From VRUE01 sp963817945 (GTDB lineage Bacteria; Actinomycetota; Thermoleophilia; Solirubrobacterales; 70-9): 64,000 nucleotides of DNA. The notes under the pieces were generated by a model. It saw only the letters and a list, made by a program, of their open reading frames with translations, was not told the origin of the DNA and did not search any database. Below are positions 8,345 to 16,291 of the stretch, one piece after another; the stretch's first letter is position 1; every line of letters begins with the position of its first letter. The stretch lies in contig CAWFQH010000004.1 of NCBI GenBank assembly GCA_963817945.1, positions 62,001-126,000 of the forward strand, read 5' to 3'. A program made the translations under genes and the position numbers.

Positions 8345-8371
8345 CGGGGAGTCTCACAAAGGAGAACGACC

Positions 8372-8962
8372 GTGTCGAAAGGCAACAAGCCCAGGCAGCG
8401 CCTCGATAGTCGGATCGAGAACTCGATTAAGGATGTGATCCGGCTTGACCTGTTGCGCATCCTCAGCGAACGACCAGCGTCACCGCGCGAGCTGGCTGAG
8501 ATCCTCGAAGAGGACGTGGGAGACCTGCTCAGTCACCTGGTCGAGCTGTGGGCGGACAACTGCATCGAGGTCGTCGCCGAGGGGCCCGGCGGGGAGGAGG
8601 CCGATCGGCGCTACCGGATCGCCCCTCCCTTCTTCATCGACGACTGGCGGGCGCAGGAACTCTCCCGTGAGGAACGGGAACGGCTCTCTGTCGCGGTACT
8701 GCAGGGAATATTCACCGAGGCGCTTGGAGCGCGGCGGACCGGCAGTCTCGATGCGCGTCACGACTCCCATCTCAGCTACAAGCCCCTGAAGCTGGACGAC
8801 CGTGGCTGGCGCGAACTGACGGGGCTGTTGCTGCGAACACTGAAGGAAGCGGAAACGATCGAGGACGGCAGCCGCGAGCGGTTGGGTCTGACCGACGAGG
8901 ATGGCCTCGAAGCCGTCGTCGCGCTGATGGGCTACGAGCGAAGCGAAAGCCGCACGGGCTGA
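8372..8962 (+). CDS. Winged-helix (ArsR-type) transcriptional regulator
   Basis: The 196-residue protein starts at GTG 8372, set by AAAGGAG 7 bases upstream. Residues about 15-80 (IKDVIRLDLLRILSERPASPRELAEILEEDVGDLLSHLVELWADNCIEVV, with ELAEILEEDVGDLLSHL as recognition region) form an ArsR/MarR-like winged helix-turn-helix with a wing ending DRRYRIAPPF. The C-terminal half is charged and helical, without metal-binding cysteines, so the signal is unknown. It forms no obvious operon with its neighbours; DNA binding is inferred from the fold only. Confidence 0.6.
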   Translation: MSKGNKPRQRLDSRIENSIKDVIRLDLLRILSERPASPRELAEILEEDVGDLLSHLVELWADNCIEVVAEGPGGEEADRRYRIAPPFFIDDWRAQELSREERERLSVAVLQGIFTEALGARRTGSLDARHDSHLSYKPLKLDDRGWRELTGLLLRTLKEAETIEDGSRERLGLTDEDGLEAVVALMGYERSESRTG

Positions 8963-8982
8963 CCCGCCGCCGCTCTGCGGCA

Positions 8983-8988
8983 TAGCCT
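8983..8988 (+). promoter_or_regulatory. Putative -10 box of the DUF3052 gene
   Basis: TAGCCT lies 7 bases before ATG 8996, leaderless spacing. Confidence 0.4.
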
Positions 8989-8995
8989 CGGGGCG

Positions 8996-9784
8996 ATGAC
9001 TCGCCGGCAGCGGATTCGCCTCGTGCACTGGAAGCAAGAGGAGGTCGGCGAGCGCGCCGCGCGGCTCGAAGCGGAGGGGTACGAGGTCGACGGCGACGTC
9101 CCGGGAACGAGCATCGGGGTCAGGGAGCTGCGCGAGGACCCGCCAACGGCATTCGTCATCGACCTCGGCCGTCTCCCCTCTCACGGTCGAGAGGTTGCCT
9201 TCGCGCTGCGGCAGTCGAAAGCCCTACGGGCGATACCGATCGTCTTCGTCGGCGGCGCGGAGGTGAAAGTCGAGCGGATCCGCAGCCAGCTGCCGGACGC
9301 CGTCTTCACCAGCTGGGAGCAGATCGGCGCCGAGCTGCGTCGGGCGATCGGGCATCCGCCGGCCGACCCGCTCGTTCCCCAATCGGATTCCGGGCCGCGT
9401 TCGGGCCGGGCGCTGGCGCAAAAGCTCGGGCTCAAGGAGGGGATGACGATCGCCGCGATCGGCGCGCCGGCAGGAGTCGGGCAGATGCTTGCCCCGCTGC
9501 CGGCGCGCGTGACCCTACGCGGCGGTAATCGCGGGGCCCGCGAGATGACGCTCTGGTTCGTAACTGCGCGCGTTGACTTCGAGCGCCGCCTCGCGGCCGT
9601 CGCCAAGGCAGTTGGCGAGGGAACGCTGTGGATGGCGTGGCCGAAGCGCTCCTCGGGCGTCGAGACCGACCTCAGCGAGGACGCGATTCGTGAGGTCGCC
9701 CTTAGGGCTGGCCTGGTCGATACCAAGGTTTGCGCGATCGACGACACCTGGTCCGGTCTGCGGCTGACGCGGCGCCGTTCATAA
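8996..9784 (+). CDS. Receiver-like domain fused to DUF3052
   Basis: The 262-residue protein has an N-terminal alpha/beta part (about residues 5-120; VHWKQEEVGERAARLEAEGYEV, seen as AARLEAEGYEV, then FVIDLGRLPSHGREVAFALR and IPIVFVGG) that follows the layout of a response-regulator receiver but lacks a clear acidic pocket, so phosphorylation is doubtful. Residues about 140-260 are a DUF3052 domain (KLGLKEGMTIAAIGAP ... GTLWMAWPKRSSGVETDLSE), common in actinobacteria and of unknown function. A sensory or partner-binding role is inference. Confidence 0.65.
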   Translation: MTRRQRIRLVHWKQEEVGERAARLEAEGYEVDGDVPGTSIGVRELREDPPTAFVIDLGRLPSHGREVAFALRQSKALRAIPIVFVGGAEVKVERIRSQLPDAVFTSWEQIGAELRRAIGHPPADPLVPQSDSGPRSGRALAQKLGLKEGMTIAAIGAPAGVGQMLAPLPARVTLRGGNRGAREMTLWFVTARVDFERRLAAVAKAVGEGTLWMAWPKRSSGVETDLSEDAIREVALRAGLVDTKVCAIDDTWSGLRLTRRRS

Positions 9785-9787
9785 GAT
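9782..9787 (+). promoter_or_regulatory. Putative -10 box of the leuS leader
   Basis: TAAGAT overlaps the end of the DUF3052 gene and lies 6 bases before ATG 9794 of the leader ORF, not of leuS. Confidence 0.45.
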
Positions 9788-9793
9788 CGCCTC

Positions 9794-9862
9794 ATGAGCG
9801 CGGAGCGAGCAAGCGTCCATATCTGGTTCTTCGCGCCGCGAGCGAAGCGCGAGGATTTCTGA
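9794..9862 (+). CDS. Possible 22-codon leader ORF of leuS
   Basis: ATG 9794 opens a 22-codon frame (MSAERASVHIWFF ... KREDF) that ends TGA one base before the leuS ATG. A TAAGAT box 6 bases upstream would make its ATG the first transcribed codon, and translation would deliver ribosomes to leuS. It has no leucine codon, so classical leucine attenuation is unlikely. The CTTCGC/GCGAAG hairpin near its end overlaps the leuS ribosome binding region. No conservation data are available to me; treat as a candidate. Confidence 0.35.
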   Translation: MSAERASVHIWFFAPRAKREDF

Positions 9863-9863
9863 A

Positions 9864-12353
9864 ATGGCCGGTTACGACCCGAAACAAATCGAGCGCCGCT
9901 GGCAGCAGGTATGGGCCGAGGAGCGCACCTGGGAGGTCGCGAATCCCGGTCAGCCCGGCTACGAGGCCGAGAAGCCGAAGTCCTACGTGTTGGAGATGCT
10001 GCCCTACCCCTCGGGGGAGCCCCACGTCGGCCATCTCAAGTGCTACGCGGTCGGCGATGCGATCGCCCACTTCCGTCGCCGGCACGGCTTCGACGTGATC
10101 CACCCAATGGGCTACGACGCCTTCGGGCTGCCAGCCGAGAACAACGCGATCAAAACCGGCGAGCCGCCCCGCGAGGCGACCGAGCGTTCGATCGAATCCT
10201 TCCGTCGTCAGTTCCGCGAGTGGGGAATCTCGATCGACTGGTCGCGGGAGCTGGGTACCCACACGCCCGAGTACTACCGCTGGACCCAGTGGATCTTCCT
10301 GAAACTCCTCGAGCGCGGGCTGGCCTACCGCGACGAGGCGCCGGTGCAGTGGTGCCCGGTGGACGCCACGGTCCTCGCCAACGAGCAGGTCGTCGACGGG
10401 CGCTGCGAGCGCTGCGGCTCGCCGGTCGAGCAGCGGCGGCTCGAGCAATGGTTCTTCAAGATCACCGACTACGCCGATCGGCTCCTGGCCGACTTCGACA
10501 GGCTCGAGTCCTGGCCCGAGCACGTCCTCACCATGCAGCGCAACTGGATCGGCCGCTCCGAAGGTGCTGAGGTCGCCTTCCGCTGCGAGGAGCTCGACCT
10601 CGACTTCCCCGTCTTCACGACCCGGCCCGACACCCTCTTCGGCGCCACCTTCTTCGTCCTCGCCCCGGAGCATCCACTGCTGCAGCGGCTGGTCGTCGGC
10701 ACCCCGGCCGAGGGCTCGGTGCGCGAGTACGTCAACGAGGTCGCCCGCGCCTCGGCGGAGGAGCGCGGCGACGAGGACCGGCCCAAGACGGGCGTTCCGC
10801 TCGGTCGCAGCGTCGTCAACCCCGTCAACGGCGAGGAGATCCCGATGTTCGTCGCCGACTACGTGCTGATGGAGTACGGCACCGGCGCGATCATGGCGGT
10901 GCCCGCCCACGACACGCGCGACTACGAGTTCGCCCGGGCCTTCGACCTGCCGGTGCGGCGGGTTATCGAGGGAGTCGACGAGGAGGTCGCGCGCGACGAC
11001 GACGGTCTGCCCTACCCCGGCGATGGACCGATGATCGACTCCGGCCGCTTCGATGGCAAAGGCAATCGCGAGGCTTACGAGGAGATCGTCGAGTGGCTGT
11101 CCGCGGAGGGGCGCGGACAGGCTGCGGTCAACTACCGGTTGCGCGACTGGCTCGTCTCGCGACAGCGTTACTGGGGGGCGCCGATCCCCGTCGTCTACTG
11201 CGAGGAGTGCGGGATCGTGCCGGTGCCCGAGGACCAGCTGCCTGTCGAGCTGCCCGCGGTCGAGGACTACGCGCCGCAGGGGCGGAGCCCGCTGGCGGCG
11301 GCGGAGGACTGGGTCGCCACCGAGTGCCCCGCCTGCGGTGGGCCTGCACGGCGCGAGACCGACACCATGGACACCTTCGTCGATTCCTCCTGGTACTTCA
11401 TCCGCTACCTCGACCCGCGCAACGATGAGACTCCGTGGGGCCGCGAGGCGGCGGACCACTGGCTCCCCGTCGACCAGTACATCGGCGGCGTCGAGCACGC
11501 GATCTTGCACCTGATGTACGCGCGCTTCTTTACCAAGGCGCTGACGGACCTTGGCCACCTCTCGGTGCAGGAGCCGTTCGCCAATCTCTTCACCCAGGGG
11601 ATGATCACCCGCGACGGGGCGAAGATGTCGAAGTCGAAGGGCAACACGGTCAGCCCCGCCGACTACGTCGAGCGCTACGGAGCCGACACCGCCCGAACCT
11701 ACGTCTGCTTCATGGGTCCGCCCGAGCGCGGTGGGGACTGGTCCGACGAGGGGGTCGAGGGGGTCAACCGGTTCCTCTCGCGGCTCTGGCGGCTCTGCGA
11801 GGAGGTCGAGGGGAAGCCGGCGGCGAAGGTTTCTGGCAACGCCTACGAGGGCGAGGCGCGAACCTTGCTCGCAAAGGCACACTGGGCGATCGACAAGGCG
11901 ACGCGGGACTTCCAGCGCGGCTTCCAGTTCAACACCGCGATCGCCGCGGTGATGGAGCTCGTCAACGACGCCTACCGGGCCAAGGACTCTCTCTACGCCG
12001 ATCCGGCCGGCACCGCCGCGGTTCGGTTCGCCACGGCGACGGCCGCCTCCCTGGTCTTTCCCTTCGCACCCCATCTCGGGGCGGAGGTCTGGCAGCGGCT
12101 GCGCGGGGGGCGCGTCTGGGAGGAGCCGTGGCCCGAGGCGGACCCAGAGCTGCTGAGCAGCGACACCGTGACCCTGGTGGTCCAGGTCAACGGCAAGCTC
12201 CGCGACCGGATCGAAGCTGCCGCCGATGCCCCGGAGGAAGAGCTGCTCGCGCTCGCCCGTGCAAGCGAGAAGGTTCGGCGCCACCTCGACGGCAAAAAGG
12301 TGGTCAAGGAGGTCGTCGTCCCGGGCAAGCTCGTGAACCTGGTGGTCCGCTGA
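9864..12353 (+). CDS. leuS: Leucyl-tRNA synthetase
   Basis: The 829-residue class I synthetase has the HIGH-type motif PYPSGEPHVGHLKCY near residue 50, a zinc-site-like cysteine set (CPVDATVLANEQVVDGRCERCGS, cysteines near residues 160-180), the CP1 editing domain (TTRPDTLFGATFFVLAPEH; GTGAIMAVPAHDTRD), the KMSKS motif (GAKMSKSKGN) and the anticodon-binding helical domain. The last part TLVVQVNGKLRDRIEAAAD is typical of bacterial LeuRS. It charges tRNA-Leu and hydrolyses mischarged products. Its stop lies inside the arm of hairpin D1. Confidence 0.98.
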   Translation: MAGYDPKQIERRWQQVWAEERTWEVANPGQPGYEAEKPKSYVLEMLPYPSGEPHVGHLKCYAVGDAIAHFRRRHGFDVIHPMGYDAFGLPAENNAIKTGEPPREATERSIESFRRQFREWGISIDWSRELGTHTPEYYRWTQWIFLKLLERGLAYRDEAPVQWCPVDATVLANEQVVDGRCERCGSPVEQRRLEQWFFKITDYADRLLADFDRLESWPEHVLTMQRNWIGRSEGAEVAFRCEELDLDFPVFTTRPDTLFGATFFVLAPEHPLLQRLVVGTPAEGSVREYVNEVARASAEERGDEDRPKTGVPLGRSVVNPVNGEEIPMFVADYVLMEYGTGAIMAVPAHDTRDYEFARAFDLPVRRVIEGVDEEVARDDDGLPYPGDGPMIDSGRFDGKGNREAYEEIVEWLSAEGRGQAAVNYRLRDWLVSRQRYWGAPIPVVYCEECGIVPVPEDQLPVELPAVEDYAPQGRSPLAAAEDWVATECPACGGPARRETDTMDTFVDSSWYFIRYLDPRNDETPWGREAADHWLPVDQYIGGVEHAILHLMYARFFTKALTDLGHLSVQEPFANLFTQGMITRDGAKMSKSKGNTVSPADYVERYGADTARTYVCFMGPPERGGDWSDEGVEGVNRFLSRLWRLCEEVEGKPAAKVSGNAYEGEARTLLAKAHWAIDKATRDFQRGFQFNTAIAAVMELVNDAYRAKDSLYADPAGTAAVRFATATAASLVFPFAPHLGAEVWQRLRGGRVWEEPWPEADPELLSSDTVTLVVQVNGKLRDRIEAAADAPEEELLALARASEKVRRHLDGKKVVKEVVVPGKLVNLVVR

Positions 12354-12421
12354 GCCGCGGAAACCGGCGCATCTCGACGTGCTCGGTCGTCCGCCGATCT
12401 GCGTGGTTTCCGCGGCCTCAG
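12350..12421. repeat. Hairpin element D1 (leuS-cupin gap)
   Basis: GCCGCGGAAACC 12354-12365 pairs with 12405-12416, and CTGA 12350-12353 (with the leuS stop) extends the stem to TCAG 12418-12421. The 39-base loop starts GGCGCATCTCG, contains TCGGTCG and ends CCGATCTGC, words shared with D2. It could also terminate leuS. Confidence 0.75.
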
Positions 12422-12449
12422 TCCCCACATCTGGTACAAAGCGGCCGCA

Positions 12450-12842
12450 ATGCTGGTCAGGCGCCTAGCAGAGGCCCCCGTGGAGGAGTGGCACAGGCTC
12501 AGCTATCACGTCCTCATGGACGCGGGCGAGATGGGCGCCCGCAACATGTCCGTGACCAGGCTGCAGATTCCCACCGGGGTTGAGCAGACGCTGCGCTCCG
12601 ATGAGGACGCGGAGCAGGTCTACGTCGTTGTCCAGGGCGCCGGCACGATGTCCGTCGCCGGCGATACCCAGGCCGTCGGCGAGGGCGACCTGATCCTGGT
12701 CCCGCCGGCGACCGACCACTCGATCGCCAACGACGGCGAGGAGACGCTCGCCTGCCTCTCCGTCCAGTCGCCGCCTGTTGCTGCCGCCGAGCTGTACAGC
12801 GATCAGTTGGCAGAGGTATCCGGCTACGACGACGAAGATTGA
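12450..12842 (+). CDS. Small cupin-domain protein
   Basis: The 130-residue protein is one cupin beta-barrel. Cupin motif 1 is degenerate (TGVEQTLRSDEDAEQVYVVVQGAGTMSV, where a glutamate-rich stretch replaces the usual HxH), and motif 2 is GEGDLILVPPATDHSIANDG with one His. Partial loss of metal ligands makes the enzyme activity uncertain; a binding or sensing role is possible. It sits between hairpins D1 and D2, alone, with TACAAA 10 bases before its ATG as a weak promoter candidate. Confidence 0.75.
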   Translation: MLVRRLAEAPVEEWHRLSYHVLMDAGEMGARNMSVTRLQIPTGVEQTLRSDEDAEQVYVVVQGAGTMSVAGDTQAVGEGDLILVPPATDHSIANDGEETLACLSVQSPPVAAAELYSDQLAEVSGYDDED

Positions 12843-12966
12843 CTGAGTCGCGATAGGCGGCGCATCTCGGGGTCTTCGGTCGGCCTCCTCGGGTCACGCA
12901 CTGAAGTGCGCTCCCCTCGTCGGTCTCCCTGCATCCCCCGATCTGCTTGCCTCTCACGACTCAGTC
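12841..12966. repeat. Hairpin element D2 (cupin-comEA gap)
   Basis: GACTGAGTCGCGATAGGC 12841-12858 pairs with 12949-12966 at 16 of 18 positions. The 90-base loop starts GGCGCATCTCGGGGT and ends CCGATCTGC like D1, and carries an inner CGCACT-GA-AGTGCG hairpin. The first arm overlaps the cupin stop codon. Confidence 0.75.
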
Positions 12967-13027
12967 GGGTCTGAGAATTTGCATTCCGCGCGCCACGCGT
13001 GCGGCGGGGCCTGGGAGCGTGGCGCGT

Positions 13028-13621
13028 ATGCCCGACCTGAGCCGATCGCAGCTGTTCGTCTACGGCGCGGTGGCGATTGCGCTGCTGCTGGTTGGGGTGC
13101 GGGCGATTCGGGCGGAGGGGAGCGGCGCGACTGGCCTTCCGGTCGGCTCCGGCGTCGCGCCGGACGCCAGCGGTGGGGTCTCGATCGAGAGCGCCGGTTC
13201 TGACCTCGTCGTCGACGTTGCCGGGGCCGTTCGTCAGCCGGGCGTGTACCGACTGCCGGCGGGCGCCCGTGTGATCGACGCGATCGAGCGCGCCGGTGGA
13301 CCGGACGGCGGGGCCCTGCTCGAGGCAATCAACCGGGCGGCGCGGCTGACCGACGGACAGCAGGTCGTGGTGCCGGTCAAGGGGATGGCCGGGACCGTCG
13401 CCGCGGGCGCCTCCCCGTCGACGGAAGTAGGGCCGATCAGTCTCGGCAGTGCCACGATCGAGCAGCTCGACACGATCGATGGCATCGGCCCGGTGACGGC
13501 TCAGAAGATCGTCGAATTCCGCGATCAGCACGGCGGCCTCGCGTCGGTCGAACAGCTCGACGAGGTGAGCGGGATCGGGCCGGCGACGATGGAGTCGCTG
13601 CGCGCTCGGCTCCAGCCCTGA
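13028..13621 (+). CDS. comEA: Competence protein ComEA
   Basis: The 197-residue protein has one N-terminal membrane anchor (residues 8-24), then a SLBB domain (VDVAGAVRQPGVYRLPAGARVIDAIERAGG) and a helix-hairpin-helix pair (IEQLDTIDGIGPVTAQKIVEFR; VEQLDEVSGIGPATMESL). It binds incoming double-stranded DNA at the outer face of the membrane and hands it to ComEC, which follows after one base. ATG 13028 is chosen as the start of the anchor; ATG 12947 would read through hairpin D2. Pilus genes for uptake are not in the window. Confidence 0.9.
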   Translation: MPDLSRSQLFVYGAVAIALLLVGVRAIRAEGSGATGLPVGSGVAPDASGGVSIESAGSDLVVDVAGAVRQPGVYRLPAGARVIDAIERAGGPDGGALLEAINRAARLTDGQQVVVPVKGMAGTVAAGASPSTEVGPISLGSATIEQLDTIDGIGPVTAQKIVEFRDQHGGLASVEQLDEVSGIGPATMESLRARLQP

Positions 13622-13622
13622 C

Positions 13623-15515
13623 GTGACGACGCGCGGCGACCGGCTGCCCGGCCTGGTGCTGGCGCTCGGCGTCGTCTCGGTCGTCCTTCTCGCCTTGGCC
13701 AACAGCGCCGAGATCCGCAACCGGGCAAGCGAGGCGCTGGAGCGGGGGATGCCGTCGAGGGAGGCGGCTCTGGCACGGGGCTTCGTGCTCGGCGAAGACG
13801 AGGGGATCGACGCCCGCACCGTGGAGGACTTCCGCCGCGCCGGGCTTGGCCATTTGCTCGCGGTCTCGGGCCAGAACGTGGCCTTACTGGCCCTGCTCGC
13901 GATGCCCCTCCTGGCCGCGCTCGGTCTGCCGCTGCGCGCCCGACTCGTCTGGATTCTCGGCTCGATCCTCGTCTACGTCGCCCTCGCCGGCGCCGGCCCG
14001 TCGATCCAGCGGGCCGGCACGATGGGGGCTCTGAGCGTGCTGGCGACCCTCTCGGGCCGGCGCGCCTCGCGACTCTATGCCTTGGCGCTGGCGGCGATCG
14101 TCACGCTCGGGATCGATCCCCGAATCGCCGCCGACGTCGGCTGGCAGCTCAGCTTCGCCGCCGTCTTGGGAATCCTCCTCTTCGTCGGGCCGATGCGGGA
14201 TGCGGTCGCGGCCCGGATCGGCTCCGGTCCGTGGCAGCGCACCCTTGCCGAGGCCGTCGCGATGACGATCGCCGCAACGGTGGCAACAGCACCGCTGGTC
14301 GCTTTCCACTTCGGGACCTTTTCGACGACGACGCTGCTCGCCAATCTGCTGGCGCTACCGGCCGTGGCGCCGGCGATGTGGCTGGGGATGCTCGCCGCCG
14401 CCGCCGGCCAGGTTCCTGGCTTCCCGGTCGAGGCCCTCAACGCGCTCGGCGCGCCGCTGCTCGCCTACGTCGCGCAGATCGCCGCCTGGTGCGGCCAGCC
14501 GGCCTGGGCCTGCGTGGAAGTGCGGCTCGATGGAGCCGGCCTGCTCGTTTCCTACGCACTCATATTCCTCGTCGCGGTCAGCGTCAAATGGCTCGTCGCG
14601 CGCCGCCGCGTGGCCGTCGCGCGCCGGCTTCGTGCCACCGTGAGCCCGCGAGGTCGACGGCGGTTGCGCTTCCAGCTCCGTCGGCTGGTCCCGCTGCTCG
14701 GCGCGGTGGTGTTGCTCGCGGCCCTCCTCGCCGCAGGTGGACTGGACGCAGGGAGATCGGCGCTGGGCCCGCCATCGTCGGGATTGCGCGTCTCGGTCAT
14801 CGACGTCGGTCAGGGCGACGCGATCCTCCTGCAGCCCGCGGTAGGCGCCGCCGTACTCATCGACGGCGGCCCGCCCGGCGCCGAAGTCGTCGCGAGGCTC
14901 CGCGCCGCCGGCGTGGAGAGGCTGGGTGCCGCTGTCCTCAGCCACGATCAGGCCGATCACGCGGGCGGCATCGTCGAGTTGTTTGGGGAGCTGCCGGTCG
15001 AGACGCTGCTCTACGCGGTCGCCGACGAGCCGACCCTCGTCGCAGCCCGGGCTGCTGGAGCGACCCCACGCCGCCTCGCCGCGGGTGACGAGGTCCGCTC
15101 TGGCCGGTTGCGCCTGGAGGTACTTTGGCCGCCGCCCGAGCTTTTCGGCGAATCGCGCAACGTCGAGGACCCCAACCGGCTTTCGCTGATCCTGCTGCTG
15201 CACTGGCATGGCTTCTCGATGCTGCTGCCCGGCGACGCGGAGGCCGAGGCGGTCCCACTCAACCCCGGGCCGGTCGACGTGCTCAAGGTTGCCCACCACG
15301 GCAGCGACGACGCCGGGCTCGACGCGCTTCTCGCCGGCGCCCGCCCCCGGGTCGCGGTGGTCTCGGTCGGCACCGGAAATCCCTTCGGGCACCCGACGGC
15401 AGCCACGCTGGCGACCTTGGCCGGGCACGAGGTCCGCAGCTTCCGCACCGATCGCGACGGCACGATCGTGCTCGAGGTCGGTCGAGGCTCGTTCCGGGCG
15501 AGGACCGTCGGCTGA
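13623..15515 (+). CDS. comEC: DNA uptake channel ComEC, without the N-terminal OB part
   Basis: The 630-residue protein has the Competence membrane domain (about residues 50-330, with GLGHLLAVSGQNVALLALLA and a WQLSFAAVLGILLF motif) and a C-terminal metallo-beta-lactamase-like domain (VIDVGQGDAILLQ; LSHDQADHAGG; VAHHGSDDAG). Most ComEC proteins are 700-800 residues and begin with extra helices and a DUF4131 OB fold; here only one short helix precedes the channel domain. The lactamase-like part probably degrades the non-transported strand. The start GTG 13623 lies one base after comEA, so the short N-terminus looks native. Confidence 0.9.
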   Translation: MTTRGDRLPGLVLALGVVSVVLLALANSAEIRNRASEALERGMPSREAALARGFVLGEDEGIDARTVEDFRRAGLGHLLAVSGQNVALLALLAMPLLAALGLPLRARLVWILGSILVYVALAGAGPSIQRAGTMGALSVLATLSGRRASRLYALALAAIVTLGIDPRIAADVGWQLSFAAVLGILLFVGPMRDAVAARIGSGPWQRTLAEAVAMTIAATVATAPLVAFHFGTFSTTTLLANLLALPAVAPAMWLGMLAAAAGQVPGFPVEALNALGAPLLAYVAQIAAWCGQPAWACVEVRLDGAGLLVSYALIFLVAVSVKWLVARRRVAVARRLRATVSPRGRRRLRFQLRRLVPLLGAVVLLAALLAAGGLDAGRSALGPPSSGLRVSVIDVGQGDAILLQPAVGAAVLIDGGPPGAEVVARLRAAGVERLGAAVLSHDQADHAGGIVELFGELPVETLLYAVADEPTLVAARAAGATPRRLAAGDEVRSGRLRLEVLWPPPELFGESRNVEDPNRLSLILLLHWHGFSMLLPGDAEAEAVPLNPGPVDVLKVAHHGSDDAGLDALLAGARPRVAVVSVGTGNPFGHPTAATLATLAGHEVRSFRTDRDGTIVLEVGRGSFRARTVG

Positions 15516-15590
15516 GCCGGCCTCAACGGATCTCCGAATCGATTTTCGTGCTTTGGACGCTTAGGGCTACGGTCATCCCCCTGCACGTCG

Positions 15591-16265
15591 ATGGCCGTAT
15601 CGGTGTTTCGCAAGCGCTTACAGCCCCGGCCCCGTCGTCTCGCCTTTCCCAGCCTGCTGGGTAACGGGATGCCGGAGCGCCTGCGCAGCACATCGATCGC
15701 GCTGATCGGGGCCGTCGCTGCGGTCGGACTCGGCACGGTCGCCTTCGCCCTTCAACTCGGGCCCCCAACCGTCGTCAGCGGCCCTTTGCCGGAACCGCCG
15801 CCGAAGCGACATGTCATCGGCGAGCGCGATCGCCGCGAGGAGCAGGCCGCAGGCAAGCCGACGACCGGGGTCGTAGTGGCTCGTGGCGCACCCTCGGCGC
15901 GCCTGCAGCACAGCGCCCCTCCGCCTGACTCGACCCCGCCCGCCCACGAGCCGAGTGAGGGTGCCGTTCTCGTCACCGGCGCCCCGCCGGCTCGATCGCG
16001 CGCCAAGCGGCCCACGCCTCCGCAGCCCGCCCCCGTTCACACCCCTCCCCCCGAGACGGCGCCGGCCGCGCCGCTGCCCGTGGAACCGGCCGCCTCGGCG
16101 AGCGAAGTGCCCCCGCCGGTTGAAGCGACCCCAGAAACGCCGGCGCCGACGCATCCGGGCAATGGCAACGCTTACGGGAAAGGCAATGGCAACGGCGTCG
16201 GCAACGGCGGCGAACCGCCAGGTCAGGTAGCGAAGGCGGCAAGACAGGACGAAGCGGGCGAGTAG
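15591..16265 (+). CDS. Pro/Ala-rich membrane-anchored protein of unknown function
   Basis: The 224-residue protein has one hydrophobic helix (about residues 36-56, STSIALIGAVAAVGLGTVAFAL) after a basic N-terminus, then about 130 residues rich in Pro, Ala and Glu, and a Gly-Asn repeat (GNGNAYGKGNGNGVGNGG). No domain is recognised. It is probably tethered in the membrane with a disordered outer part. ATG 15591 is far from the helix; ATG 15669 (MPERLRSTS) is an alternative start. It lies between comEC and holA without overlap. Confidence 0.55.
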   Translation: MAVSVFRKRLQPRPRRLAFPSLLGNGMPERLRSTSIALIGAVAAVGLGTVAFALQLGPPTVVSGPLPEPPPKRHVIGERDRREEQAAGKPTTGVVVARGAPSARLQHSAPPPDSTPPAHEPSEGAVLVTGAPPARSRAKRPTPPQPAPVHTPPPETAPAAPLPVEPAASASEVPPPVEATPETPAPTHPGNGNAYGKGNGNGVGNGGEPPGQVAKAARQDEAGE

Positions 16266-16279
16266 CCCGCCGCGATATC

Positions 16280-16285
16280 TAGACT
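16280..16285 (+). promoter_or_regulatory. Putative -10 box of holA
   Basis: TAGACT lies 6 bases before ATG 16292. Confidence 0.45.
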
Positions 16286-16291
16286 CGGCCG

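Noticed and set aside
9782..9866. A T-box riboswitch upstream of leuS
   Set aside because: The gap is only 79 bases and lacks the T-box sequence and antiterminator fold.
9792..12428. An 878-codon open frame on the minus strand opposite leuS
   Set aside because: It mirrors the codon pattern of leuS (high GC at third positions) and has no recognisable protein features; leuS is certain. The same holds for long antisense frames opposite uvrB (60635-62293), proA (3939-5456) and lepA (22158-23225).
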